DNA of 40,049 nt from Bacillota bacterium (GCA_012522335.1 JAAYKP010000079.1:1-40049); one strand, 5' to 3'; counted from the stretch's first letter, positions 24,573-33,478 are shown. The notes: generated by a model from the letters alone, not told the origin. A program made the numbers and translations.

Positions 24573-25952
24573 ATGTCCAAAAAACCGTTAAATAAAGCTA
24601 TTAAAACCTACTATGGCATCGGTGATCTGGGTTTTTCTTTAATGACAAGTGTAGAGTTGTTTTATTTCGTTTATTTTCTAACTGATGTCGCAAAATATTC
24701 ACTGCCTGTAGTTGCACTGATTGGCTCCGTAACAAGTATCGTGGATGCTGTGCTTTCACCGTTTTATGGGGCAATTATCAGCGGCACGAAAGCTTTAAAA
24801 TGGGGACGCAACCGTTCCTGGTTGTTGATTGCGCCCCCGGCGGTAGTTATACTTTATATGTTCCAGTACACCAGGATTGGTCCCGAACCGATTGCCGCCA
24901 TCATAGTTTGTGCCGGTTTTATCTTAAGTCACATTATCTGGAATATTGCCTGGGTTGCTAATGTGGCCTTAATTAATGTCCTGGCAAATAATCCTGAAGA
25001 AAGAGGGTTGTTAGCTTCCCGGCGGGGTACTTATACCAGCCTGGCAGGGGTCTTTTTTTCTTATATCGGTCTGCCTTTAGCAGTCATGCTGGGCAATTTA
25101 ACAGGTAATGAAGTTCTGGGTTATTCGCTGCTTGCCGGTTTGATGGCCCTGCTGATGTTGATTGGTTACTGGATAGTCTTTAAAATAACCGAGGGTTATG
25201 AGGAAACGGGCATAGAAGCTGACATAGCTCCGGGAGCGCAAAAAGTAAGCTTTAGTATAATGGTCAAGAGCCTTGTGCAGAATCCGCCGTTAATTGCGTT
25301 ATTGGTGGGTGATTTCTTCCGCTATATGGTAAACTTTATTATGAGTGCGGCTGCAGCCTACTACTTTGCTTATGTGGCGCAGAACCAGGCTTTACTGCCA
25401 GTTTACTTACTCATTGGTGCAATTGCTCAGGTGGTTGGAGCTTATCTCAGCGGCAGCATGGCGAGGGCACTTTCAACCCGTACTGCTGCCATTATCAGTC
25501 TTTTCGGTTTGGCTGTTTCTTTGTTTGTCACCAGACTGCTGGCCTTTAATATCACTACCTTCTTTATTGTGGTCATGGTAGCCAGGTTTTTTTTAGGAGT
25601 GCTGACGGCTGTGATGGTTGCTTTGTATACAGATACAGCAGTTTACGGTGAATGGAAAACAGGAGAAAATGCTTCTCCCTTTATTATGGGGTTGATGAAT
25701 ATTTCCATCAAAACCGCCGTTATTTCGCGAGGTACTCTGATCCCGTTAATTTTAGGTCTGGCCGGCTTTGTGGTTGGTGCTGACCCGGCCACAGCCTCCC
25801 TGGAGCTGAAAACTGCCGTCACGAATGTTTTCTTATTGGTGCCCGGGATTTTTGCCCTGGCAGCAGCTTTGATTATTACCTTCGGCTACAGATTAACCAG
25901 GGAAAAATTAGCCGCATACCAGAAAGAAATAGAGCAAAGAAATTCGGCCTGA
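24573..25952 (+). CDS. MFS transporter, GPH (melibiose-carrier-like) type
   Basis: This 459-residue membrane protein has about 12 hydrophobic segments. The N-terminal YGIGDLGFSLMTSVELFYFVYFLTD and the loop WGRNRSWLL match the glycoside-pentoside-hexuronide sodium/proton symporter family (MFS_2), which takes up sugars. GGAG lies 10 nt before ATG 24573. Substrate cannot be read from sequence; many distant members move non-sugar solutes. No sugar-catabolic genes are nearby. Transcription is probably independent, but a weak ATPase terminator would allow read-through. Confidence 0.88.
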   Translation: MSKKPLNKAIKTYYGIGDLGFSLMTSVELFYFVYFLTDVAKYSLPVVALIGSVTSIVDAVLSPFYGAIISGTKALKWGRNRSWLLIAPPAVVILYMFQYTRIGPEPIAAIIVCAGFILSHIIWNIAWVANVALINVLANNPEERGLLASRRGTYTSLAGVFFSYIGLPLAVMLGNLTGNEVLGYSLLAGLMALLMLIGYWIVFKITEGYEETGIEADIAPGAQKVSFSIMVKSLVQNPPLIALLVGDFFRYMVNFIMSAAAAYYFAYVAQNQALLPVYLLIGAIAQVVGAYLSGSMARALSTRTAAIISLFGLAVSLFVTRLLAFNITTFFIVVMVARFFLGVLTAVMVALYTDTAVYGEWKTGENASPFIMGLMNISIKTAVISRGTLIPLILGLAGFVVGADPATASLELKTAVTNVFLLVPGIFALAAALIITFGYRLTREKLAAYQKEIEQRNSA

Positions 25953-25959
25953 ACGGGTT

Positions 25960-25988
25960 GAGGCTACTCCATAGGGGTAGCCTCTTTT
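25960..25988 (+). terminator. Terminator of the MFS gene
   Basis: An 11-bp stem (25960-25970 with 25974-25984, one T-G pair) has a 3-nt loop and is followed by TTTTA. Confidence 0.9.
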
Positions 25989-26034
25989 ATTACGGCATTA
26001 TCTGCTTATATATTTGAAAAAGGCCGGGAGTATA

Positions 26035-26086
26035 TTGACAATAGCTGCCTGTTTAAACTACACTGTAAAGTAACTGACCAGTCAGT
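26035..26086 (+). promoter_or_regulatory. Promoter and TetR-type operator upstream of the RND pump
   Basis: TTGACA (26035-26040) and TACACT (26059-26064) lie 18 bp apart. Directly downstream, ACTGACCAGTCAGT (26073-26086) is a palindrome with perfect 6-bp arms and a 2-bp centre, like operators of TetR/AcrR repressors of efflux pumps. It covers the expected transcription start. No tetR gene is adjacent in the window. Confidence 0.7.
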
Positions 26087-26122
26087 CATTTTATTTAAAG
26101 CGCAGTGCTTAGGGGGAATAAT

Positions 26123-29100
26123 ATGTTAGCCAGGCTGAGTGTAGCAAGACGATATACAGTATATGTGGCTGTCATCACAGTGCTTATTTTAGGTGCTGTT
26201 TCCTTTGTCAACCTGCAGATAGATCTGCTGCCTAAAATTGATTTACCCTACCTTTTAGTCATAACTTCTTATCCCGGAGCCAGTCCGGAAGAAGTAGAAA
26301 TGGTTGTTACCAGACCTATTGAACAGGTTGTGGCCACGACCAGCAATATTAAAAATATTAGTTCCGTTTCCAGGGAGAATTCATCCATTGTTATTTTAGA
26401 GTTTAATAATGATGTAAATTTAGATTCGGCAACGATAGAAGTAAACGGCAGTCTTGATTTAATCAAAGCAGCCTGGAGTGATGCCGTCGGTTCGCCAATG
26501 ATCATGCGCCTGAACCCGGAAATGCTGCCGATTATGGTGGCTGCCGTCGATATTGAAGGGAAAGAGACAGCCGAGGTTTCAGAAATTGTGCGCAGGGACA
26601 TTATTCCGGCCCTGGAAAGCGTTAACGGTGTAGCTTCGGTTACCGGTGTCGGTCTTCTGGAAGAAAAGATTGAGGTTGTCATCAGTCAGGAAAAGATTGA
26701 AGAGCTAAATGAAAAAATTTTAGCTAAAGTTGACCGGGAGCTGGCACAAGCAGAGCAGCAGCTGCAATCGGCAAGAAAAAAAATTGAGCAGGGCAAAGCC
26801 CGCTTAGCGGAGGAAAATGAAAAGCAAACCGCTAAGCTGGATGAAGGTGCTCAGGCTATTGCTTTAGCCCGGGAGCAGCTGGCCCAGGCAGAAGCACAAA
26901 TTGCTGCAGGAGAGCCGCAGTTGGAACAAACAATAAAAGTTCTGCAGGGTGCGCTTGAGGTTATTAACTACACTGAACAGCAGCTGACAGCGCAAAAAGA
27001 AAAACTGTTGGCTAAAGATGAGCTGACAGAAGCAGAGCAGGCACAGTTAGCGTTTATTCAACAAAGTTTAATCACGCTGACTGAAAGGAAGACGGCAGCC
27101 AGTGAGGAACTGGCAGCTATGACAGCACAGTTAGCGGCACTGCAGGATCAGAAAACACTGTTAACAGAACAAAAACAAGCTTTGGCGCAGCAGGAAAAAC
27201 AGCTGCAAAGCGGTCGGCAGCTGCTGACGGCGGAAATGGAGAAGGCAAAAACAGAACTGCTCAGCGGTGAACTAACCCTTAACCAAAAGCTGGCTGAATT
27301 TGAAACTGCCAAAGAGGCAGCCTTTAAAAATGCGTCTTTAGAGGGTGTCCTGACACCGGAAATGATTGCCGGTATTTTGGCGGCACAGAATTTTGCCATG
27401 CCTGCCGGTTATCTGACGGAAGCAGGTACTGACTACCTGGTTAAGGTGGGCGATAAGCTGGCAGAAGTAGATGAATTGAAAAATCTGGTGTTGTTTGATA
27501 CAGGAATTGACGGTGTAGGCAAGATTCGTCTGGATGATGTAGCCGAAGTTGCTGTAAAAAATAATGCTGATGAACTCTATTCACAGGTAAACGGTAATCA
27601 TGCAGTTATTTTAACTTTCCAAAAGCAAAGTAATTTTTCCACAGCAGCCGTTGCCAAAAGTATTGAAAAGAAGTTTGCGGAATTACGGGGCAGAAATGAA
27701 AAGCTTAATTTGACAGTGTTAATGGATCAAGGAGTCTATATTGGCATTGTCATTGATTCGGTAATTGATAATCTGATTTACGGTGGCTTGTTGGCAATCC
27801 TGGTTTTAGGGCTGTTTTTAAGAGATTTAAAACCGACGCTGATTATTGCCTTGTCGATTCCTATTAGTGTTGTCTTTGCCCTCGCCATGATGTATTTTAG
27901 CGGCTTGACCATGAATATTATTTCCTTGGGCGGACTGGCACTGGGAATTGGCATGTTAGTTGATAACTCCATTGTAGTCATAGAAAATATTTATCGCTTA
28001 CGAAGCGAAGGTGTTCCCGTCATACAAGCTGCTGTGGAGGGAGCACAAGAGGTAGTAGGTGCCATTGCAGCTTCCACTTTAACAACGGCCTGTGTATTTT
28101 TACCAATTGTTTTTACTAAAGGTATAACGCGACAGGTTTTTGCCGATATGGGACTGACTATTGCTTACTCCCTCTTTGCCAGCTTAATCGTAGCCATTAC
28201 CTTAGTTCCCACCATGGCGTCAACGATGTTGAAAAAAACTCAAAAGAAAGAGCAGCCTTTCTTTACCGGACTGCAAAAGCTCTATGAGCGCTCCCTGCGC
28301 TGGTCGCTGCGGCATAAGGCACCGGTTTTAATCTTGGTGGCTGCGCTGTTGATTTTAAGTGGTATTTTAGCTTCATCTATGGGCACATTATTTATTCCGG
28401 AGATGGAAGCACCGCAAATGTCTGTTTCCCTGGAACTGCCGCCCGAAGCATCTTTGTCTGAGGCCATTGACATGGCTGAGACTGTAATTGAGCGCCTCAC
28501 CGGGGTGGAAGAGATCGAGACAATAGGTGTTTTCCAAAACAGCATGATGCGTGGTCTGGGCAGTCTGGGCGGCGGCAGCAATTCCGTGTCCCTATACCTT
28601 GTGCTGCGGGAAGATAAAGGCAGGAGCAACACGGACATAGCAGCAGAAATCAGGAATTTGACTGCTGATCTTGATTGTGATATTACTGTCACAACGTCCA
28701 ATATGGACCTGTCTGCTTTGGGAGGAACAGGACTGGAGATCATAGTAAAGGGCAGGGAAATTGATACTTTACGACAGATAGCTGCCGATATTGCACAAAT
28801 CCTGCGGGACACAGACGGTACGGTGGATGTCTCAGACGGGATGGAGCGGAAATCCTCAGAGTTAAGAATTACTGTTGATAAAGAGAAAGCAGCGGAAAAT
28901 GGTTTAACAGTAGCACAAGTTTTTACCAAAATCAGTACGCTTTTAGCAAACAAAAATGCCACTACCCTTTCCGCGGCTAATCAGGACTATCCTGTGATTA
29001 TCATTGACGGTCAAAGCCAAACACTGACACGGGAAAAACTCGAGGAAATAACGGTAACTGGCAGCAAGAAAGGTGAGCCTATAGAAGTTAAGCTGGCAGA

Positions 29101-29812
29101 GATAGCTTCTGTGAGAGAAGCAGAAGGACTTTCCGCCATTACTAGGGAGGCTCAGGAAAGATATATATCCGTGACGGCAGGTATTGATGCTGAACATAAT
29201 ATTGGTTTGGTTAGCCGTGAACTGGAGCCAAAATTAGAGGGTTACCAGCTGCCTGACGGTTACAAAATTGAGTTTGCCGGTGAAACTGAATTAATTAAAG
29301 AGTCCTTTATCGATCTTATTTACATGCTGCTGCTGGCGATTGTTTTAGTCTATCTGATTATGGTGGCGCAGTTTCAATCATTGTTATCACCTTTTATTGT
29401 AATGTTTACTATCCCCCTGGCTTTTACGGGAGGATTACTGGCTTTGGCGCTTACAGGTCATGAGCTTAGTTTAATCGCGCTGTTGGGCTTCCTAATCCTT
29501 GCCGGTGTTGTGGTTAACAACGGAATAGTCTTTGTTGATTTTACCAATCAAATCAGGGAAAAGGAAGCGACAGTCAAAGAAGCTTTAGTGCAGACAGGCC
29601 TTACCCGTCTGCGTCCCATTCTCATGACTGCCCTTACAACTATTCTTGGTTTATCCACACTTTCAGTCGGTGTAGGTATGGGCGCAGAGGCGATCCAGCC
29701 TTTAGCCATTGTGACCATCGGCGGACTAACGTATGCAACAGTACTTACTTTATATGTTGTCCCCATCATGTACGCTCTGTTTCATAAAGAGAAAGAAGAA
29801 AAAACTGCCTAG
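26123..29812 (+). CDS. RND-family efflux pump with a long coiled-coil insertion
   Basis: This 1229-residue proton-driven exporter is of the HAE1/SwrC group, with TM1 near 15-35, porter domains and a second half of the repeat beginning near 690. AcrB has 1049 residues; the excess is a Glu/Gln/Ala/Leu-rich coiled coil at about 194-404, inserted after SVTGVGLLEEKIEVVIS, where the docking (funnel) domain lies in AcrB. TM4 has GMLVDNSIVVIEN, one Asp where AcrB has two, as in SwrC-type pumps. Substrates may be drugs, surfactants or lipids. The start at 26123 follows AGGGGG; GTG 26105 is less likely. It has no adaptor protein or outer-membrane gene beside it and is under a TetR-type operator. Confidence 0.9.
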   Translation: MLARLSVARRYTVYVAVITVLILGAVSFVNLQIDLLPKIDLPYLLVITSYPGASPEEVEMVVTRPIEQVVATTSNIKNISSVSRENSSIVILEFNNDVNLDSATIEVNGSLDLIKAAWSDAVGSPMIMRLNPEMLPIMVAAVDIEGKETAEVSEIVRRDIIPALESVNGVASVTGVGLLEEKIEVVISQEKIEELNEKILAKVDRELAQAEQQLQSARKKIEQGKARLAEENEKQTAKLDEGAQAIALAREQLAQAEAQIAAGEPQLEQTIKVLQGALEVINYTEQQLTAQKEKLLAKDELTEAEQAQLAFIQQSLITLTERKTAASEELAAMTAQLAALQDQKTLLTEQKQALAQQEKQLQSGRQLLTAEMEKAKTELLSGELTLNQKLAEFETAKEAAFKNASLEGVLTPEMIAGILAAQNFAMPAGYLTEAGTDYLVKVGDKLAEVDELKNLVLFDTGIDGVGKIRLDDVAEVAVKNNADELYSQVNGNHAVILTFQKQSNFSTAAVAKSIEKKFAELRGRNEKLNLTVLMDQGVYIGIVIDSVIDNLIYGGLLAILVLGLFLRDLKPTLIIALSIPISVVFALAMMYFSGLTMNIISLGGLALGIGMLVDNSIVVIENIYRLRSEGVPVIQAAVEGAQEVVGAIAASTLTTACVFLPIVFTKGITRQVFADMGLTIAYSLFASLIVAITLVPTMASTMLKKTQKKEQPFFTGLQKLYERSLRWSLRHKAPVLILVAALLILSGILASSMGTLFIPEMEAPQMSVSLELPPEASLSEAIDMAETVIERLTGVEEIETIGVFQNSMMRGLGSLGGGSNSVSLYLVLREDKGRSNTDIAAEIRNLTADLDCDITVTTSNMDLSALGGTGLEIIVKGREIDTLRQIAADIAQILRDTDGTVDVSDGMERKSSELRITVDKEKAAENGLTVAQVFTKISTLLANKNATTLSAANQDYPVIIIDGQSQTLTREKLEEITVTGSKKGEPIEVKLAEIASVREAEGLSAITREAQERYISVTAGIDAEHNIGLVSRELEPKLEGYQLPDGYKIEFAGETELIKESFIDLIYMLLLAIVLVYLIMVAQFQSLLSPFIVMFTIPLAFTGGLLALALTGHELSLIALLGFLILAGVVVNNGIVFVDFTNQIREKEATVKEALVQTGLTRLRPILMTALTTILGLSTLSVGVGMGAEAIQPLAIVTIGGLTYATVLTLYVVPIMYALFHKEKEEKTA

Positions 29813-29817
29813 TAGAA

Positions 29818-29845
29818 AAAACCACTCTGCGGAGTGGTTTTCTGC
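29818..29845 (+). terminator. Terminator of the RND pump gene
   Basis: A perfect 10-bp stem (29818-29827 with 29832-29841) with loop tgcg runs into TTTTC. Confidence 0.9.
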
Positions 29846-29860
29846 TGTTTAGGTGAGCTT

Positions 29861-29926
29861 ATGGAAAAAGGAATCCTCTGCCGGTTGAGAGAATTAATGA
29901 GGGGCGGATTATATCATCATCATTAA
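29861..29926 (+). CDS. Possible 21-codon leader ORF before the PP-loop gene
   Basis: ATG at 29861 follows AGGTGAG. The frame encodes a 21-residue peptide ending Tyr-His-His-His and stops at 29926, 12 bp before the next start, so that its stop and the next gene's AAGGAG site nearly touch. Translation of the two could be coupled. No attenuator hairpin accompanies the His codons, and the frame may be chance. Confidence 0.3.
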   Translation: MEKGILCRLRELMRGGLYHHH

Positions 29927-29937
29927 GGAGTTGTGCA

Positions 29938-30600
29938 ATGAAGATTAAAAACAGACCATTTTTTTGTTCATGGAGTGGTGGCAAAGATTCCTGCTTAGCG
30001 CTTTATTATGCTCTGCAGGAAGGGGGAATCCCCAAGCAGCTGCTGACAATGTTTAACGAAGAAGGGATACGCTCCCGTTCACATGGTTTGTCCCTTCCCT
30101 TACTGCAAAAACAGGCAGAAGCGCTTGGTATTCCTTTAACTGCTGCGGCTGCGACCTGGGAGGATTATGAGGCTGAATTTATCAACAAGCTGCAGCAGCT
30201 TAAAGCATCAGGTATTGAAGTCGGTGTTTATGGCGATATTGATCTGGAGCAGCACCGGGCATGGGTGGAGCAAGTTTCCAAGCAGGCAGGAATGCTGGTT
30301 TACCATCCGCTCTGGCAGAAACCACGTCTGCAGGTTTTAAATGAGTTTCTGGCTGCCGGGTTTAAAGCTGTGGTGGTGTCATTAGACGGCAGTCGTTTAG
30401 ACAAAAAATATCTGGGACGCGTAGTTGATCAGCAGCTGCTGCAGGAATTTGTCCAAGCAGGCATCGATCCGGCGGGTGAAAATGGCGAATATCATACCGT
30501 CGTGATCGGCGGACCTATCTTCAAAAGTGAACTGCCGATTATTCTGGAGGAACAGCAAAAGCATGGTAACTACTGGTTCCAGAGCGTTGCGCTTATATAA
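29938..30600 (+). CDS. Dph6-like PP-loop ATP pyrophosphatase
   Basis: This 220-residue enzyme is of the adenine-nucleotide alpha-hydrolase superfamily (MJ0570/Dph6 group). The PP-loop is SWSGGKDSCLALYYA (12-26) and the family block PAGENGEYHTVV lies near 184-195. In archaea and eukaryotes Dph6 amidates diphthine on EF-2; bacteria have no diphthamide, so the substrate here is unknown and annotations as diphthine-ammonia ligase should not be taken literally. AAGGAG precedes the ATG. A 21-codon frame ends 12 bp upstream and may couple translation. It is a single gene with its own terminator. Confidence 0.85.
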   Translation: MKIKNRPFFCSWSGGKDSCLALYYALQEGGIPKQLLTMFNEEGIRSRSHGLSLPLLQKQAEALGIPLTAAAATWEDYEAEFINKLQQLKASGIEVGVYGDIDLEQHRAWVEQVSKQAGMLVYHPLWQKPRLQVLNEFLAAGFKAVVVSLDGSRLDKKYLGRVVDQQLLQEFVQAGIDPAGENGEYHTVVIGGPIFKSELPIILEEQQKHGNYWFQSVALI

Positions 30601-30607
30601 GGCTGAA

Positions 30608-30652
30608 GGAGCCGCGTGCAGATATAGTGGGAATGCATACGCGGCTCCATTC
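30608..30652 (+). terminator. Terminator of the PP-loop gene
   Basis: Perfect 10-bp arms (30608-30617 with 30639-30648) plus an inner GCA/TGC pairing form a GC-rich hairpin. The following sequence is only moderately T-rich (ATTCTTAT). Confidence 0.7.
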
Positions 30653-30686
30653 TTATCTGCTTATTTTGTCTTAATCCCATAAATAG

Positions 30687-30734
30687 GAAGGAGTTGCTTA
30701 TTTGTATAGCGAATGATTAAAGGTAACTGTCGAA
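30687..30734 (+). promoter_or_regulatory. Sigma-H promoter and Spo0A box upstream of the MEDS kinase
   Basis: GAAGGAGTT (30687-30695), 14 bp, then CGAAT (30110-type element at 30710-30714) matches the Spo0H consensus RWAGGAxxT-N14-HGAAT at every fixed position. TGTCGAA at 30728-30734 is a perfect core Spo0A box just past the predicted start. A 7-mer occurs by chance a few times in 40 kb, so the Spo0A box alone means little; together with the promoter it is suggestive. Confidence 0.75.
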
Positions 30735-30794
30735 AAATTTAAGCTTGTGAGAATTATTGCAGAATAAATACTGCTGTAAAAGGAGAGGGTATTT

Positions 30795-32108
30795 TTGGCA
30801 GAAAAATGTCTTGAGAGCAGTGACTGTACACCAAAGACGAAGGCACAAATAAGAGCTGCGCTGCTAAATCTGCACAGAAAATCTGGTATCCCTTATCTTC
30901 AGGATCTGCCCTGGGGTACACACCTGTGTGCTTTTTATGAAACAGAGGATGACTTGCTGGAAATAGCTGTGCCTTATCTGCGCGCAGGTTTTGAGAGCAA
31001 CGAGTACTGTATGTGGATAACAGCCGGCTCCCATACTCCTTATACAGCCGCTAACACACTGAGAAACCTGATGCCGGATTTGGACTCCTATCTGCCGCAG
31101 CTGGAGATCCTGACGGCTGATGATTGGTATTTAAAACAGGGCGGTTTTCAGGAAGAGGAAATAATAGCCGGGTGGCAGGAAAAGGTGGAAATGGTGCTGG
31201 CTGAGGGCTATGAAGGTTTAAGATTATTTTCCAATGCCGCCTGGTTAACGAAAAAGTACTGGAAAAAATTTTCCGACTATGAAGCGCGTGTAGGGGAAAA
31301 AATCGGCTCACTTAAAATCATTGCTCTCTGTCTTTACCAGCTCAGCTGCTGCAGTATACCGCAAATATTAGATATTGTCAGCAGTCACCACTTTTCTTTT
31401 GCTAAGAGTAATTATACCGGTCAGTGTACTGATAATTTGGCCAAATATGAGCGTATCAATTTAGTGGCTAAGATGTCAGCCAGCATTGCCCACGAAATCC
31501 GCAATCCGCTGACTACTGTCAAAGGCTTTATTCAACTTTTGCAAAAAAAAGATGAATTTACTGCTTATCAGGATATCTTAGCTGTGATGATTGATGAAAT
31601 AGAGCGCGCTAATGATATTATCTCAGAATATCTTTCTCTGGCCCGTGAAAAAAGTAAAGATATCCGGAGACAAAGTTTAAATGATATTATACGGGCAATT
31701 CTACCCTTACTGCAGGCTGATGCTTTAAAGGAAGATAAAGATATAGCTTTCATAGCAGGTGAGATAGTACCGCTGCCCGTGGACAGTAAAGATATTCGCC
31801 AGGTAATTCTCAACTTGGCGCGCAATGGTTTAGAGGCCATGTCCAAAGGCGGTGTTTTAACCATTAGTACTTATATGGATAATGACAATGTAGTGTTAAT
31901 TGTGCAGGATTCAGGCAGTGGTATCCCGGCAGAAGTACTGGAAAAACTGGGTGAGCCCTTTGTAACAACGAAAGAGCATGGGACAGGCCTAGGCTTACCG
32001 GTTAGTTTGAAGATTCTTGAGAGTTACCAGGCGACTGTAAAAATAAAAACTTCTGCTGCCGGTACAACTCTTGCTATCCACTTTCCGCGGGAGAACATGC
32101 AAAGTTAG
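30795..32108 (+). CDS. MEDS-domain histidine kinase, probable sporulation kinase
   Basis: This 437-residue soluble kinase starts at TTG 30795 after AGGAGAGGG. The MEDS domain (about 35-200; LPWGTHLCAFYETEDDLLE, MWITAG) is a putative sensor for hydrocarbon derivatives. It is followed by HisKA with phospho-acceptor H233 in AHEIRNPLTTVKGFIQLL, as in Bacillus Kin sporulation kinases, and a HATPase domain with N, G1 (DSGSGIP) and G2 (GTGLGLP) boxes. No response regulator lies beside it, as expected for an orphan kinase feeding Spo0F or Spo0A. Sigma-H promoter and Spo0A box lie upstream. Its stop overlaps the convergent pepT stop by 4 bp. Confidence 0.9.
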   Translation: MAEKCLESSDCTPKTKAQIRAALLNLHRKSGIPYLQDLPWGTHLCAFYETEDDLLEIAVPYLRAGFESNEYCMWITAGSHTPYTAANTLRNLMPDLDSYLPQLEILTADDWYLKQGGFQEEEIIAGWQEKVEMVLAEGYEGLRLFSNAAWLTKKYWKKFSDYEARVGEKIGSLKIIALCLYQLSCCSIPQILDIVSSHHFSFAKSNYTGQCTDNLAKYERINLVAKMSASIAHEIRNPLTTVKGFIQLLQKKDEFTAYQDILAVMIDEIERANDIISEYLSLAREKSKDIRRQSLNDIIRAILPLLQADALKEDKDIAFIAGEIVPLPVDSKDIRQVILNLARNGLEAMSKGGVLTISTYMDNDNVVLIVQDSGSGIPAEVLEKLGEPFVTTKEHGTGLGLPVSLKILESYQATVKIKTSAAGTTLAIHFPRENMQS

Positions 32109-33337
32109 CTGTTTTCTGCAGCTAAGCGGGCAATTTCCACAATTACAGCGGCAGCTTTTTGCATACTTTCTACGGTGATGAATTCATAGCGGCCGTGAAA
32201 GTTTTCTCCGCCCGTGAAAAGGTTGGGTGTAGGCAGACCCATAAAAGTAATTTTAGACCCATCTGTGCCTCCGCGGATGGGTGTGATCATTGGTTTAATG
32301 CCCAGATTTTCCATAGCCTTTTTTGCCAGGTTAACTACGGTCATATCTTTGGCGATAATCTCACCCATGTTATAATAGGAGTCTTTGATCGACACAACGA
32401 CACGTTCACTGCCGTATTCTGTATTCAAAGCCCGGGCAATCTTTAACATGGTTTCCCTGCGTTCGGCAAAAAGCTGACGATCATGATCGCGGATTATATA
32501 TTCTAACTCAGCCTGTTCTACTTCTCCGTTAAGCCGCAGCAGGTGATAAAAACCTTCACGCCCTGCTGTTTTTTCGGGTACTTCATCCGGGGGTAAAGCG
32601 GCATCAAAGGCAAGTGCCAGTTTGAGGGCGTTGATCATCTTGCCCTTAGCTGTACCGGGGTGTACATTTTTACCCTGGATAGTTACTAAGGCGGAAGCTG
32701 CATTAAAACATTCATACTGCAGTTCTCCCACAGGACCACCGTCTACAGTATAAGCAAAATCAGCATTAAAGCCTTCGACATCAAAACGATCGGCACCGAT
32801 GCCTATTTCCTCATCCGGGCCGAAAGCTACCCGAATATCACCATGTTTTATAGAGTCATCATTAAGTAAAATTTCCAGGGCGGTAATAATCTCGGCAATG
32901 CCGGCTTTATCGTCGGCACCCAGCAGCGTTGTGCCATCGGTAGTAATTAAAGTTTCTCCGATGTAGTTTTTTAGGCTGGGGAAATCTGCGGGGGACAAGA
33001 CAATGTTCTTTTCCTTGTTTAAAACAACTGCCTGACCTTGATAGTTTGCATGAATTTGCGGCTTGATATTTTCGGCATTAAAATCTGCTGTATCCATGTG
33101 GGCGATAAAACCGATTGTCGGTACTTTTGCCGTGGTGTTAGCAGGCAGCGTGGCTGTGACATAGCCGTTATCATCATTATAAGTTACGTCGTTTAGCCCT
33201 AATTCCCGCAGTTCCGCGGCTAATAACCGGGCAAATTCTTTCTGTGATTCTGTTGAGGGGATAGTTTTACTGTTGGCCTCAGAACGTGTGTTTATTTGTA
33301 CATAACGCAAAAAGCGCGGCACTAAATTTTTGTACAT
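32105..33337 (-). CDS. pepT: Peptidase T (tripeptide aminopeptidase)
   Basis: This 410-residue cytoplasmic di-zinc aminopeptidase of the M20B family removes the N-terminal residue from tripeptides. Metal-site motifs: GFIAHMDTADF (first His and catalytic Asp), LGADDKAG (bridging Asp), FGPDEEIGIGADRFD (catalytic Glu and Glu ligand), YTVDGG and the C-terminal NLFTGGENFHGRYEF (last His). The start at 33337 follows GGAGCTG; a 12-residue extension lacks a site. It is converging with the kinase gene and shares a few stop bases. No operon partner. Confidence 0.95.
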   Translation of the reverse strand: MYKNLVPRFLRYVQINTRSEANSKTIPSTESQKEFARLLAAELRELGLNDVTYNDDNGYVTATLPANTTAKVPTIGFIAHMDTADFNAENIKPQIHANYQGQAVVLNKEKNIVLSPADFPSLKNYIGETLITTDGTTLLGADDKAGIAEIITALEILLNDDSIKHGDIRVAFGPDEEIGIGADRFDVEGFNADFAYTVDGGPVGELQYECFNAASALVTIQGKNVHPGTAKGKMINALKLALAFDAALPPDEVPEKTAGREGFYHLLRLNGEVEQAELEYIIRDHDRQLFAERRETMLKIARALNTEYGSERVVVSIKDSYYNMGEIIAKDMTVVNLAKKAMENLGIKPMITPIRGGTDGSKITFMGLPTPNLFTGGENFHGRYEFITVESMQKAAAVIVEIARLAAENS

Positions 33338-33451
33338 TTCGACAGCTCCTTTCCCGGATAACTTGTTGTTCACAGCTTCATTAATTCTCTACAGGCAGCC
33401 CTGATACCTTCAATTCCTTAACCTGCTTGTTGTGGGGCGGAGCCAAACAAA

Positions 33452-33474
33452 AAGGAAGGCGCTCAACCTTCCTT
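33452..33474. terminator. Terminator of the DUF3787 gene
   Basis: An 8-bp stem (33452-33459 with 33467-33474) is followed on the - strand by TTTGTTT and on the + strand by AATTTTATTTTT. It lies directly after the DUF3787 stop and upstream of pepT. Confidence 0.8.
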
Positions 33475-33478
33475 AATT

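Noticed and set aside
28282-28962. Long antisense reading frame within the RND pump gene
   Set aside because: It is a mirror of the coding frame, Ser/Pro rich without family features, and has no ribosome site. Same for other antisense frames over cooS, fdhA, nrdJ and glnS.
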